A DNA stretch of 12,185 bases. Origin: an uncultured Elusimicrobia bacterium. GTDB taxonomy: Bacteria > Elusimicrobiota > Endomicrobiia > Endomicrobiales > Endomicrobiaceae. Shown here piece after piece: positions 1 through 7,931 of this stretch. Position 1 is the first letter of the stretch. The number at the start of each line of letters is the position of its first letter. Both the position numbers and the translations under genes were made by a program. A model generated the notes under the pieces. It was not told the origin of the DNA. It saw nothing but the letters and a program-made list of their open reading frames with translations, and did no database searches. The stretch covers positions 1 to 12,185 of the forward strand of contig CAMVLN010000035.1 of assembly GCA_947168325.1 (NCBI GenBank), given 5' to 3'.

Positions 1-1086
1 TACTTGCACTGAACCACTAACATTAGGATCTATATTTTTTATTAACTCTGTATTTGATGCAAGCACATCAACATCTTTCAAATATATTCTTCTTACTACC
101 GAACCCGCTACACCGCCAAGCCTTATTCTACCCGGCATTAAATATAATAAATTTGTTCCCATTGATGTTATTTGTTTTTCAAGAGATTTCTGTGCCCCGT
201 TACCAAGTGCAAGCATAGAGATAATTGATGCAACACCAATAATAATACCTAGCATAGTTAAAATTGATCTTGTTTTATTTGAAATTATTGCCCTTATAGC
301 TGAAAAAAAGTTTTCTGCAAATTCTGCAATACTTAAATGAGATGTTTCTTTTTTTATTTTTATAGGATTATTTTCCTTTTTTTCTTTTTCTTTTTGTTGT
401 GTATCTGATAAAACTTGGCCATCTTTTATCATTATAAGTCTGTTAGCCCATTTAGCAATATCTGGTTCGTGAGTAACTAAAATAACACTTATACCTTTTT
501 TATTTAAACCTGTAAGTATCTGCATTATTTCGTTAGATTGTTTTGAAGAAAGGTTTCCTGTTGGTTCATCAGCAAATATTATTTTTGGATCATTTACTAA
601 CGACCTTGCAATAGCAACTCTTTGTTGTTGACCACCAGAAAGCTGTGTAGGTTTATGTTCAACTCTATCACTAAGTCCAACTTCTTTAAGCAACTTTTCT
701 GCCCTTTCTTTTCTGTTTGTTCCACCAGAATATACAAGTGGCAAAGCAACATTGTCGCAAGCAGTCATTTTATTTAATAAATTATATTGTTGAAAGACAA
801 AGCCAATAATTTTTGACCTTAAAAATGCTGTTTGATTATCGTTAAACTTTAAAACATTCTGTCCATAAATTTCATATACACCACCCGTTGGTCTATCAAG
901 TAGACCCAAAATATGCATTAAAGTAGATTTACCAGAACCAGAAGGTCCCATAATTGCTACAAATTCCCCTTCTTCAACTGTTAAATTTATACCTTTTAAA
1001 ATTTCAAGTTTATTGTCGCCAATGGTATAAACTTTTGTTATATTTTTTATTGATAGTAGTGGTTTATGTTCTTTTTTGTTTACCAT
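1..1086 (-). CDS. macB: MacB-like ABC transporter ATPase/permease (partial, C-terminus off the left edge)
   Basis: The ATPase-permease subunit of a MacAB-TolC type tripartite pump, expected in the inner membrane. It uses cytoplasmic ATP hydrolysis to drive extrusion of substrate through the adaptor and outer-membrane channel. The 362 codons in the window are open to the edge. The nucleotide-binding domain (about 10-230) has Walker A GPSGSGKST (47-55), a Q-loop at about 99-100, signature LSGGQ (149-153), Walker B FADEP (171-175) and a switch histidine in VTHEP (204-208). A charged linker (229-248) leads to the first transmembrane helix (about 273-296) and the start of the MacB periplasmic domain. 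Start ATG at 1086 lies 2 bases after the macA stop with only a weak upstream AAGG, suggesting translational coupling. The family is certain; the substrate (macrolide, peptide, lipoprotein or other) cannot be told. Confidence 0.93.
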   Translation of the reverse strand, partial: MVNKKEHKPLLSIKNITKVYTIGDNKLEILKGINLTVEEGEFVAIMGPSGSGKSTLMHILGLLDRPTGGVYEIYGQNVLKFNDNQTAFLRSKIIGFVFQQYNLLNKMTACDNVALPLVYSGGTNRKERAEKLLKEVGLSDRVEHKPTQLSGGQQQRVAIARSLVNDPKIIFADEPTGNLSSKQSNEIMQILTGLNKKGISVILVTHEPDIAKWANRLIMIKDGQVLSDTQQKEKEKKENNPIKIKKETSHLSIAEFAENFFSAIRAIISNKTRSILTMLGIIIGVASIISMLALGNGAQKSLEKQITSMGTNLLYLMPGRIRLGGVAGSVVRRIYLKDVDVLASNTELIKNIDPNVSGSVQV

Positions 1087-1088
1087 AA

Positions 1089-2084
1089 TTATTTTTTTGC
1101 AACCTTATTTAAAATTTCTTTATTTGTTTTTCTTTTTTGTGGTCCCATAGATAAGAACCCTTTTGTTTCCTCTTTTGATAAAGATATGTTATAGCTATCT
1201 TTCTTTACTAAAATAAAATTACCTTTGGAAAGTCCTTGTGTTACTTCAATATTGTCTCCGTCAAGAATACCTGTTTTTATAGCAACTTTCTTTTGTTGAA
1301 AATTTTCTTGTGGAACTAAAACAAAAGTATTTCCTTTTTCATCTTCTTGAAAACTATCCCAAGGAATAACAACCGCATCTTTAGTTTCTTTTACTATAAT
1401 ATCTATATTTGCTGTCATTAAAGATTTAAAAAATGGTGGTGTTTTTTCTGGCCTAATTTTTACATAGTATGTAATAACATTACTAACATTTTTACCTTCT
1501 TCAAGAATTTGGAAAACTTTACCTTTTATACTACTATCTTTGTATGCATCTAATGTTATTGTTGCTAGTTGCCCTGTTCTAATTTTTCCAATATCTGCTT
1601 CATCTACACTTGCTACAACTATCAATTCATCTGCCAATGCATACAGAATATCATTTGTAGATATTGTTTGTCCTTCAACAACATTTTTCAAAATTATTTT
1701 TCCATCCATAGGTGATATTACAGGAGTAGGTTTATATGTATTTTCCCAAGTATCAATACTTTCTTGAGGATTAGATCTAACTGCATCAAGAATAGCTACT
1801 CTATCGTTTGAACTTAAGTATGCTAGCACCTGCCCTTTTTTAACAGTGTCGCCTTCTTTTACTAAAAGTTTGTCTACCCTACCTGAAACCGTTGGCTTAA
1901 TTTCAACTCTATTTAAAGCAGAAACTTCGCCTGTTGTATCAATTATTTCTTTTACATCTGCAGTTGATACTTTATAAGGAACATATTGAATTTGTTCTAT
2001 TTTTTCTTTTTTACCTTTAAGTTGATAAGTTATTATTATTCCTAGCACAAGCAATATTACAAAAATTATTACTACTTTTTTCAT
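1089..2084 (-). CDS. macA: MacA/HlyD-type periplasmic adaptor of the efflux pump
   Basis: Membrane-fusion protein that bridges the MacB-like permease and the TolC-like channel. 331 residues: N-terminal anchor or uncleaved signal helix (about 4-20), first lipoyl half (about 58-90, with VSGRVDKLLVKEGDTVKKGQ), a very short connecting segment (about 91-120), second lipoyl half (about 122-155, ISPMDGKI), then beta-barrel and membrane-proximal domains (about 156-300) and a basic tail. E. coli MacA has a long alpha-helical hairpin between the lipoyl halves; here only about 30 residues connect them, so the protein is shorter than MacA. ATG at 2084 overlaps the tolC stop in an ATGA junction, with GGAGAA about 8 bases upstream as ribosome binding site. 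The neighbours make MacA the best analogue, although the compact hairpin resembles a subgroup of adaptors annotated generically as RND/ABC adaptors. Confidence 0.9.
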   Translation of the reverse strand: MKKVVIIFVILLVLGIIITYQLKGKKEKIEQIQYVPYKVSTADVKEIIDTTGEVSALNRVEIKPTVSGRVDKLLVKEGDTVKKGQVLAYLSSNDRVAILDAVRSNPQESIDTWENTYKPTPVISPMDGKIILKNVVEGQTISTNDILYALADELIVVASVDEADIGKIRTGQLATITLDAYKDSSIKGKVFQILEEGKNVSNVITYYVKIRPEKTPPFFKSLMTANIDIIVKETKDAVVIPWDSFQEDEKGNTFVLVPQENFQQKKVAIKTGILDGDNIEVTQGLSKGNFILVKKDSYNISLSKEETKGFLSMGPQKRKTNKEILNKVAKK

Positions 2085-3340
2085 TTTATTTCTCCATTTG
2101 TTCTACCTAAAACTTTATCTATTTTAGCAACTGCTAAATTATAGTTGTGTAAAGCTAAAAGATGTGACATTTGGCTATTTACATATTCTTGTTCTATATC
2201 TTGCCAAGTTTGAAATTCCATTGTACCAGCTCTATACTTTACTGTAGCTTCTTTTTGCCTTTGTGTAGATGCCTCTAGTAACATATTATATATTTTTATA
2301 TTATCTCTAGTTTGTGCTATATCTGCTAAATGAGATTCAAGAGTTGTTTTAGTAGATAATATTGTTTGATTATAGTTCTCTTTAGCTTTATCTAAAGAAG
2401 TTTGTGCAGATTTTATACTATTAACTGTGCTTGTTATACCACCAGAAAGTATAGGGTAATTTAAAGATACTCCTAAATTCCAACTTCTTGTATCTGCTGG
2501 AGGAAAAGGATTTGTTTTGTCTGCTATACCAATTGATGCCGAAGCTGATATATTTGGATAAAGATTCCCTTTAGAAACATTTAAACTACATTTTGTTATT
2601 TCCAATGTTGCCAAAGATAAAATAACCTCTGGGCAGTTCATCACTTCTATATCTATATCTAAATTAATATTTTTTTGAATTTCTATCAACTTATAATCAA
2701 CCACAAAATCTGTACCTAAATCCCGCCCTAATACTTGAGACAAAGTTCTTTTTGCTACAGTTAAATTTCTTTTTGCATTTTCTACATTTACATAAGCAGA
2801 CTGTTTTTGTGCTTGTGACTTTAACATATTACCTTTACTTTCTTTACCCCCTTCATATTGTAATCTAACAATATCTGCTGTTTGTTTTCTTAAATTATAA
2901 ATATTTTCTAAAAGTGTAATGTTTTCTTGAGCATAACACATTTGTATAAAAGCTTCTTTTATCAAATAGTATACATCTGCTGAAGTTTTTGTAAGTTGAG
3001 CTACAGTTTTGTTAATGCTCGCCTTTTTACTATTTATTTGAGCCGAATCACCAAAACTATATATTATTTGTGAAGTATTTAAACTTGCACTCCAATTATT
3101 TATATTAGGATTATCACCACTTCTTGAAAAACCATATCTAAAATTTACAGATGGATAATATTTATTTAATATTACATTATAATCATATTGGGCAATTTGT
3201 AAATCTTGTTTTGCCATTAAAAGAGTTTGATTTGTTTTGTTTGCTATATCTATACAATCTTGCCAGGTATAATGTTTAGTTTGGCAATATCCAAAACTCG
3301 CTATAAACAACATTCCTAAAAAACAAAATATTTTTTTCAT
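2081..3340 (-). CDS. tolC: TolC-like outer membrane efflux channel
   Basis: Outer-membrane factor of the tripartite pump, a 419-residue protein of normal TolC-family length. Residues 1-19 form a signal peptide (MKK start, hydrophobic core, cleavage probably near GYC-Q; the context does not match a lipobox, so it is probably not a lipoprotein). The rest shows the two internally similar halves of the OEP family: long alpha-helical, Q/N/K-rich stretches (for example about 120-205 and 305-410) alternating with short beta segments (SVNFRYGFS near 60; ISASASIGI and LGVSLNYPI around 265-296). It is first in the operon, followed by macA (4-base overlap) and macB. ATG at 3340 is preceded by AAGGGCGG about 7 bases upstream, an acceptable ribosome binding site. 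A weak -35 candidate (TGGACA, near 3408) lies upstream without a convincing -10. Confidence 0.92.
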   Translation of the reverse strand: MKKIFCFLGMLFIASFGYCQTKHYTWQDCIDIANKTNQTLLMAKQDLQIAQYDYNVILNKYYPSVNFRYGFSRSGDNPNINNWSASLNTSQIIYSFGDSAQINSKKASINKTVAQLTKTSADVYYLIKEAFIQMCYAQENITLLENIYNLRKQTADIVRLQYEGGKESKGNMLKSQAQKQSAYVNVENAKRNLTVAKRTLSQVLGRDLGTDFVVDYKLIEIQKNINLDIDIEVMNCPEVILSLATLEITKCSLNVSKGNLYPNISASASIGIADKTNPFPPADTRSWNLGVSLNYPILSGGITSTVNSIKSAQTSLDKAKENYNQTILSTKTTLESHLADIAQTRDNIKIYNMLLEASTQRQKEATVKYRAGTMEFQTWQDIEQEYVNSQMSHLLALHNYNLAVAKIDKVLGRTNGEIK

Positions 3341-3479
3341 AACTTATCCGCCCTTACTTATCTGTTATCTATTCTGTCTTTATTTAAAATACTGTCTTTT
3401 AAAGTATGTCCATATTAAACCGATATTTGTTAAGATATTCTATCAATTATATTAGACAATGTGTATCAAAAGATTATAT

Positions 3480-5079
3480 TTTAATACATTTTGAGAAAAT
3501 TTGTTATACTTCTTTTGCTTTGTTTAAACTTTCTGTTGTTTTTACTAATCCATCTGCTGCTAATCCTACATCTATATATGAATTTTCTACTTTTACACCT
3601 ATTGTTATTTCTGTTTCACTGTGTTATTTCGTTCTTGCTACTACATATTTAGCATTTGCTTATTTCATAGTCAACTGCACTATACAAGTTTATATTTGAT
3701 TATATGTCAGTTCCATCTAGGTTCTTGACTCTTACTAGTTCACCGTTTTCGTTTATTGTATTCCTTGATTTCATTATGATATTGTCTTTAGCTATAAAAT
3801 TTGTTCCTATGCTCTCTATTTTGACTTATGACACCAGTGTTATTTTGCCATCATTTACTATGTTTGATACTACATTTTTCTCTTTCTCGTTATATAAACT
3901 ATCTGTCGCACCGCCTGTAAATAAATTTGAACTACTTGAACTTTTCTATTCTATTACATGCTCTACTACAGGGTTTATGTATATGCTATTTGCTTAATGT
4001 AGTAATATCTCATCTTCCTCTGCTGTTAGATTACTACTGTTATCTTTATTTCCTAACTTATCTTGTTGCCATCTTCGGTGAATTGAACATTTTATGTTCC
4101 TATATTGTTAGTTTATATGGTGTTGCTCGCTATCATCTTTTTTGGTCCCTAGATATTCCCTTCCATATTCTATGCTTTTTCTATGTTAATATCTCATCAT
4201 GATATCATCTTTACACTCTTGATAGGCATGATGTTGTATGTTTTATAATCTATATCCTTTTTGTTCGCTATCGTTTCTAATCCTAAAGCCCCATACACAA
4301 ATAATCTTGCTGTTAAGGCTTTCTCTTGTTCTTCTTTACTTTTATCATCATGATAATCCACTTTCCAAAAATTTACACTCTTTAACCCTAACATATTTAA
4401 TCCATCTTCTGTTTTTAAATATGTATATCCACTAGAAAGTATATCCATTGTATAAAAAGATATTTCCCATTTTGATCTATCTTTACCTACTTCCATATCT
4501 ACTTTATAAAATCTTGCCCCATTTCCCACTATTATTTGCCTTGTTTTTATACTAGATACAAAAACTTTCCCCATTTTTATGTCTATTGCCTTGCCTAACA
4601 AAATATCGTTCTTATTATAAAAAATTCCTTCTGTATTGATATTTAATCTATTTTCTGCTTTTACTTTACCATTATTTACTGCCTCTTGCACTTATATTGT
4701 TATTTTGTGCCCTTCTATAGTGCTTATATTCTTTTTCTCACTTATATCTGAAAACTCCATCAATAAAACCATCTTGACTGAATTTTCCACCTAAATTTAT
4801 TTCTATATATTCTCCTAATATTTTCCCTACTGTTAAATTGGAATATGTGTACTGGTATGCTATATTATAACTTTCATAATAATTTTTTGTATAGCAACCC
4901 ATGTTCCATTTATCTTTGGTTCCCATTATTGTATACCTATACTCTAACACATAATCAAACATATATGCTTTGTTTGTTAAGTTTATCGCATATATACTCA
5001 ACTTGTTTTGTGCCTGTATTACTGAACTTTCATTCAATATATCTTATGTTTTTATATATATTTCTTTCCCTATTATTTC
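3480..5079 (-). pseudogene. Filamentous-haemagglutinin/TpsA-like exoprotein fragment, heavily degraded
   Basis: No intact gene, but conceptual minus-strand translation gives long protein-like stretches broken by lesions. Frame 1 (5079-4738) has TAA at 5044-5046 and TGA at 4738-4740. The frame then shifts near 4692 to a 164-codon open stretch (4691-4197). After stops it continues at 4140-3661 with TAA or TAG at 4108, 3994, 3946, 3826 and 3700, shifts once more near 3660, and meets stops at 3624 and 3504. Pieces resemble FHA repeats: SVIQAQNKLSIYAINLTN, KVKAENRLNINTEGIFYN, VKIESIGTNFIAKDNIIM and VKVENSYIDVGLAADGLVK. This pattern (alternating N/G/I-rich strands, then a V-N-S-Y-x-D-V-x-x-A-x-D segment) is typical of the C-terminal half of large TpsA/CdiA-type adhesins. 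Such proteins exceed 1000 residues, so the 5' part is missing. The family call is from pattern memory only. Confidence 0.6.
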
Positions 5080-5529
5080 CTATGACAACGAGTTATATAT
5101 TATATTTGCTATTTCATAACTATCTGCCCTATAACATCCTATGCCTATACCGCTATCCCTTGATACTCTTTTATTTACTCCTATAACTCTTCCAACAGGA
5201 ATTTGTGTTAAAACTCCAGAATTATATACCCTTTCTGCTGTTGTAGAATAAATTTTTATTCCAAATTTTCTTAAAACTTGTTTTCCCGCTTCTATAATTC
5301 TACCAGAAACAATATATTTATTTGTAATTTGTGATAATTTCGCTTTCGTATAATTACCATTACCAATTTTTATTAAAAAATTATCCTTTGATAATATTCT
5401 TAATGCCAGTATTATTTGTTTTTGGTCATTACTAAACAAATAAGAATCCGATATAACAAAAGATAAATCTTTTGAATTCTTTATTTTTTTATAAATTTTT
5501 AAAATTAAACTTATTTTTCTATAGATAAT
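5080..5529 (-). pseudogene. AbiEi/DUF6088-like type IV antitoxin, open frame but no canonical start (probable pseudogene)
   Basis: The frame is open for about 149 codons between TAG at 5533-5535 and TAG at 5080-5082. It reads like the small transcriptional-regulator/antitoxin family often labelled DUF6088 or AbiEi-type. An N-terminal helical stretch (IKNSKDLSFVISD) is followed by a winged-helix-like segment (ILALRILSKDNFLIKIGNG, then YTKAK), GKQVLRKFGI, the hallmark TAERVYNSGVLTQIPVGRV, and KRVSRD. Family members normally begin about 10-15 residues before the IKxSK segment, but no ATG, GTG or TTG lies there in frame; the first TTG (5437) falls inside the domain. Either an ATT/ATC codon serves as start or the start is mutated. 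The usual partner, an AbiEii nucleotidyltransferase toxin, would lie downstream but is replaced by haemagglutinin debris. Surrounded by relics, it is most likely decaying. Confidence 0.6.
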
Positions 5530-5555
5530 CGCCTACAAAAATTAGTCACTTATTG

Positions 5556-5572
5556 ATATGTAAAACACATAT
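5556..5572. repeat. Perfect 6-bp inverted repeat upstream of the antitoxin-like frame
   Basis: Arms ATATGT and ACATAT are separated by a 5-base loop, 27 bases upstream of the antitoxin-like open frame and followed on the plus strand by six Ts. It could be an operator for the AbiEi-like regulator, since antitoxins of that type bind inverted repeats near their own promoter, or a weak plus-strand terminator. In DNA this AT-rich, such repeats also arise by chance. Confidence 0.25.
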
Positions 5573-5671
5573 TTTTTATAAAAAAATAAATTTATTTATT
5601 TTACTTTATTGAATCTTTTCTCAATTGAAATTATAAATTGGATGTTTTTATTCATATATTTAAGATATAAA

Positions 5672-6204
5672 CTAATATATATCTTCTTCTGTAAATTCGG
5701 TATATATATTCTTTTATTTTAATTTCAGTATCATTTCTATTTCGAAAAAATTAAGTACAAAAATCGATACATACATATTCAAATTGATATCATTACTTAA
5801 TTTATCGTATAAAAAATAGATTTTACCATAACCATCAATAGAATATTTAAAAAATTCATTATAATTATTTTTTTACTAAAAGGAATCTTCTCTGCTTTTT
5901 TATATCTTTTTTATCTAATACCACATATCTGTAGATATTTTGTTCTCTATTTAATTTCTTAAATTCTTCAAAATCAAATTATTTTTTATAAACATCTATA
6001 GATAATGTTTTTCTAAATTCTGTTCCCAATAATTTGCCAACATAGATATAGTTGTAAGTGATGAATAATTATAATATTGAAAGAAATTTTTATTTTTTAT
6101 ATGTTTTATTTTATATAAAATTATTCAGAAATATAAGAAAAAAGTTATTTAGTTTTTTCCCCTTGCAAAAACATTTTAAACTCTAATACTTTATAATATT
6201 TCAT
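5672..6204 (-). pseudogene. Unrecognised ~175-residue protein, broken by frameshifts and stops
   Basis: A decayed reading frame starts at ATG 6204 (MKYYKVLEFKMFLQGEKTK, then stop). Protein-like sequence resumes in a second frame (about 6118-6003, including SLTTISMLANYWEQNLEKHY) and shifts to a third (about 6010-5864; DFEEFKKLNREQNIYRYVVL) with a TAA at about 5978. It shifts back at an A7 run near 5870 into NEFFKYSIDGYGKIYFLYDK and ends near 5672 (TEFTEEDIY) after one TAA at 5714-5716. The aromatic, acidic, strand-rich character and the nearness of exoprotein and antitoxin relics would suit an immunity-type or phage/defence-associated small protein, but I do not recognise the family and assign no function. 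The segment's reality rests on consistent amino-acid texture across frames and the homopolymer-type lesion. Confidence 0.45.
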
Positions 6205-6240
6205 TTTCTTGTCTTTTTGTTAATAAGAACATATTCTAAA

Positions 6241-7125
6241 TTATAATAAACTGCCTGATTTGAAAAAAGAAATTACAAACGGTGCAAATAATAAAATAAA
6301 TATTGTTGGTATTATCAAAATAGTCATTGGTATCAACATTTTTACCGGTGCTTCATGTGCCTTTTTTTCTGCTATTTGTACATTATCATTTGTAATTTGT
6401 TGTGCTATTTTATTTAAGCCTTCAGTCAACCCTGTTCCTGTATTTAATGAAATAGTTATTGCTTTTACAAATGTTCTTAACCCAACAATATTATATTTTT
6501 CTGCAAGTTCTTTAAATGCAATTTTTATATCTATACCTAATGATACTTTATCTATAATATTTTTTAGTTCAGCTATTAAATCTCCCTCTAAAATAAATAT
6601 TATTCTGTTTATGGCACTATTAAAATCTATACCGGAATAAATCATTATAGCTAATAAATTTGCAACATCCGGCAACTGTTTAATAATATTATTTATTCTT
6701 TTGTTGTATTGTTCACAAAGTTTTAAGTATGGCAAAATTAAAAATAATAGACCTATACATACCATAAAAAAAATATCAAAACCAAAAACAATCACTGAAA
6801 TAAAACAACCAATAATTAATGCAATTATTTGTATAAAAATAAAGTTATATGAATTTATTTTTATATTATCAAAATCAAAAATTTTTAACATATCATCTAA
6901 CTTATTTGTATATTCAATAAAAGGTTTTAATTTAATATTTTTAAATATTGGAATAAAAATATTTGAATATTTTATTAAATACATTATAAAAATTTTTGAT
7001 TTATTATTTATGCTACTATAGAAATTTTGTTTTGCATAAAAACCAGATAAAAATAATCTAGTTGTAGAATATAATAAATAAAACGATATAAACAAAAATA
7101 TAAAAGTTAAAAATAAATACATCAT
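6241..7125 (-). CDS. tadC: TadC-like inner membrane platform protein of the Tad pilus
   Basis: One of the two paralogous inner-membrane platform proteins (T2SF domain) on which the TadA ATPase acts to assemble Flp pilin. 294 residues: N-terminal transmembrane helix (about 3-23), a pair of helices (about 95-133), a cytoplasmic T2SF domain (about 145-255) and a C-terminal helix (about 262-286). Diagnostic for TadC are LPDVANLLAIMIYSGIDF (151-168), the helix containing GLRTFVKAI, the GTGL turn (229-232) and the end motif IAEKKAHEAPVKMLIPM before the last helix. The ATG at 7125 overlaps the tadB stop in an ATGA junction with no clear ribosome binding site, so translation is probably coupled; a second ATG follows immediately at 7122. 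It is the last gene of the operon, and no strong terminator was seen after it. Confidence 0.9.
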   Translation of the reverse strand: MMYLFLTFIFLFISFYLLYSTTRLFLSGFYAKQNFYSSINNKSKIFIMYLIKYSNIFIPIFKNIKLKPFIEYTNKLDDMLKIFDFDNIKINSYNFIFIQIIALIIGCFISVIVFGFDIFFMVCIGLLFLILPYLKLCEQYNKRINNIIKQLPDVANLLAIMIYSGIDFNSAINRIIFILEGDLIAELKNIIDKVSLGIDIKIAFKELAEKYNIVGLRTFVKAITISLNTGTGLTEGLNKIAQQITNDNVQIAEKKAHEAPVKMLIPMTILIIPTIFILLFAPFVISFFKSGSLL

Positions 7126-7931
7126 AATTTAATGTCCGCAATTTTTTTCATAATAAATGAGCCAACTAATATCATAATAACACAAACTAACAAAATAATA
7201 TTTCCTAAAAATGTTGTAAATAAAACTGATACTACATCAGGTTCAATAAAATAAATTAGCCCAACTATAAAAAAAGGAATAAAACTTATAATTGAACCTG
7301 AAAATCTTACCTGAGAAGTCAATACATCAACTTTTGAAGTTAATGCAAGTTTTTGATTTATTGAGTTTTCTATTTTAGATAAAATATCAGAAATTTTTAT
7401 ACCTGTAGAATTTGATATTCTTATAGAGTCTACAAAAAATTTATATTGTTCATTTTTAATATTATCACAAGATTCTTTTAATGCTTTCTCTAAACTTATC
7501 CCTAACTTTATTTTGTTAGATATTTCTTTAAACTCTATTGATATTTTTCCTTTTGTTTGGTTAGATATTGACTCTATTGTTTGTGTAACAGATTCACCTG
7601 AAGAAACTGCATTTCTAAATGATCTAATTACTTCTACAATTTGTTTATCTATTTCCTTTTTATCTTTTTGTTTTTTATTGATAGTATTCATTTTTATGTA
7701 ATATGCAAATACTAATGTTATCATTATTGCATAAACTATATTTAAGATTATTGATACAACAATAAACAATGCAACAACTAACAACATTTTTTTTCTATTA
7801 TTATTTTTTACTGTTGCAATATTTTTATTTCTTTTAATAGAAATATTTTTTGTTTTTACTTCTAACAAAATATAATAAACTAACAAAAAACAAGAAACTA
7901 AAAATAATGATAAATAAAATATATTTAACAT
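7122..7931 (-). CDS. tadB: TadB-like inner membrane platform protein of the Tad pilus
   Basis: Partner of TadC in the inner-membrane assembly platform. 269 residues: N-terminal helix (about 3-23), a basic loop, a second hydrophobic stretch (about 49-80), the cytoplasmic T2SF domain (about 95-208) and two C-terminal helices (about 210-228 and 241-260). The T2SF core has the usual pattern of an Arg-Asn helix (IRSFRNAVSSGESVTQTIES), KLGISLEKAL, and FVDSIRISNSTGIKISDIL. ATG at 7931 overlaps the end of the upstream ATPase gene by 7 bases. There is no Shine-Dalgarno sequence, pointing to translational coupling. It is shorter than many TadB proteins (about 300-320) because the N-terminal soluble segment is reduced. 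Confidence 0.9.
   Translation of the reverse strand: MLNIFYLSLFLVSCFLLVYYILLEVKTKNISIKRNKNIATVKNNNRKKMLLVVALFIVVSIILNIVYAIMITLVFAYYIKMNTINKKQKDKKEIDKQIVEVIRSFRNAVSSGESVTQTIESISNQTKGKISIEFKEISNKIKLGISLEKALKESCDNIKNEQYKFFVDSIRISNSTGIKISDILSKIENSINQKLALTSKVDVLTSQVRFSGSIISFIPFFIVGLIYFIEPDVVSVLFTTFLGNIILLVCVIMILVGSFIMKKIADIKL

Noticed and set aside
3358..3392. Direct repeat of AAAGACAG (minus strand) upstream of tolC as regulator half-sites.
   Set aside because: Only two copies of eight bases in AT-rich sequence without an associated convincing promoter; could be chance.
3406..4202. Three plus-strand open frames of 91-97 codons rich in Phe, Leu, Tyr and Ser.
   Set aside because: They are antisense shadows of the degraded haemagglutinin-like sequence; no ribosome binding sites, and their composition is the complement of an Asn/Lys/Ile-rich coding strand.
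4197..4691. The 164-codon minus-strand frame (GTG start) as an independent intact gene.
   Set aside because: The GTG follows directly on a stop with no ribosome binding site, and its sequence continues the repeat-like pattern of the flanking broken frames.
3480..5079. Many in-frame TAA/TAG codons suggested stop-codon reassignment.
   Set aside because: The intact genes in the same window end at TAA or TGA and contain no internal stops, and the region also has frameshifts, so decay explains it better.
5560..5620. AT-only palindromes and short repeats as a replication origin or CRISPR-like element.
   Set aside because: No regularly spaced repeats, no DnaA-box cluster and no adjacent replication or cas gene.
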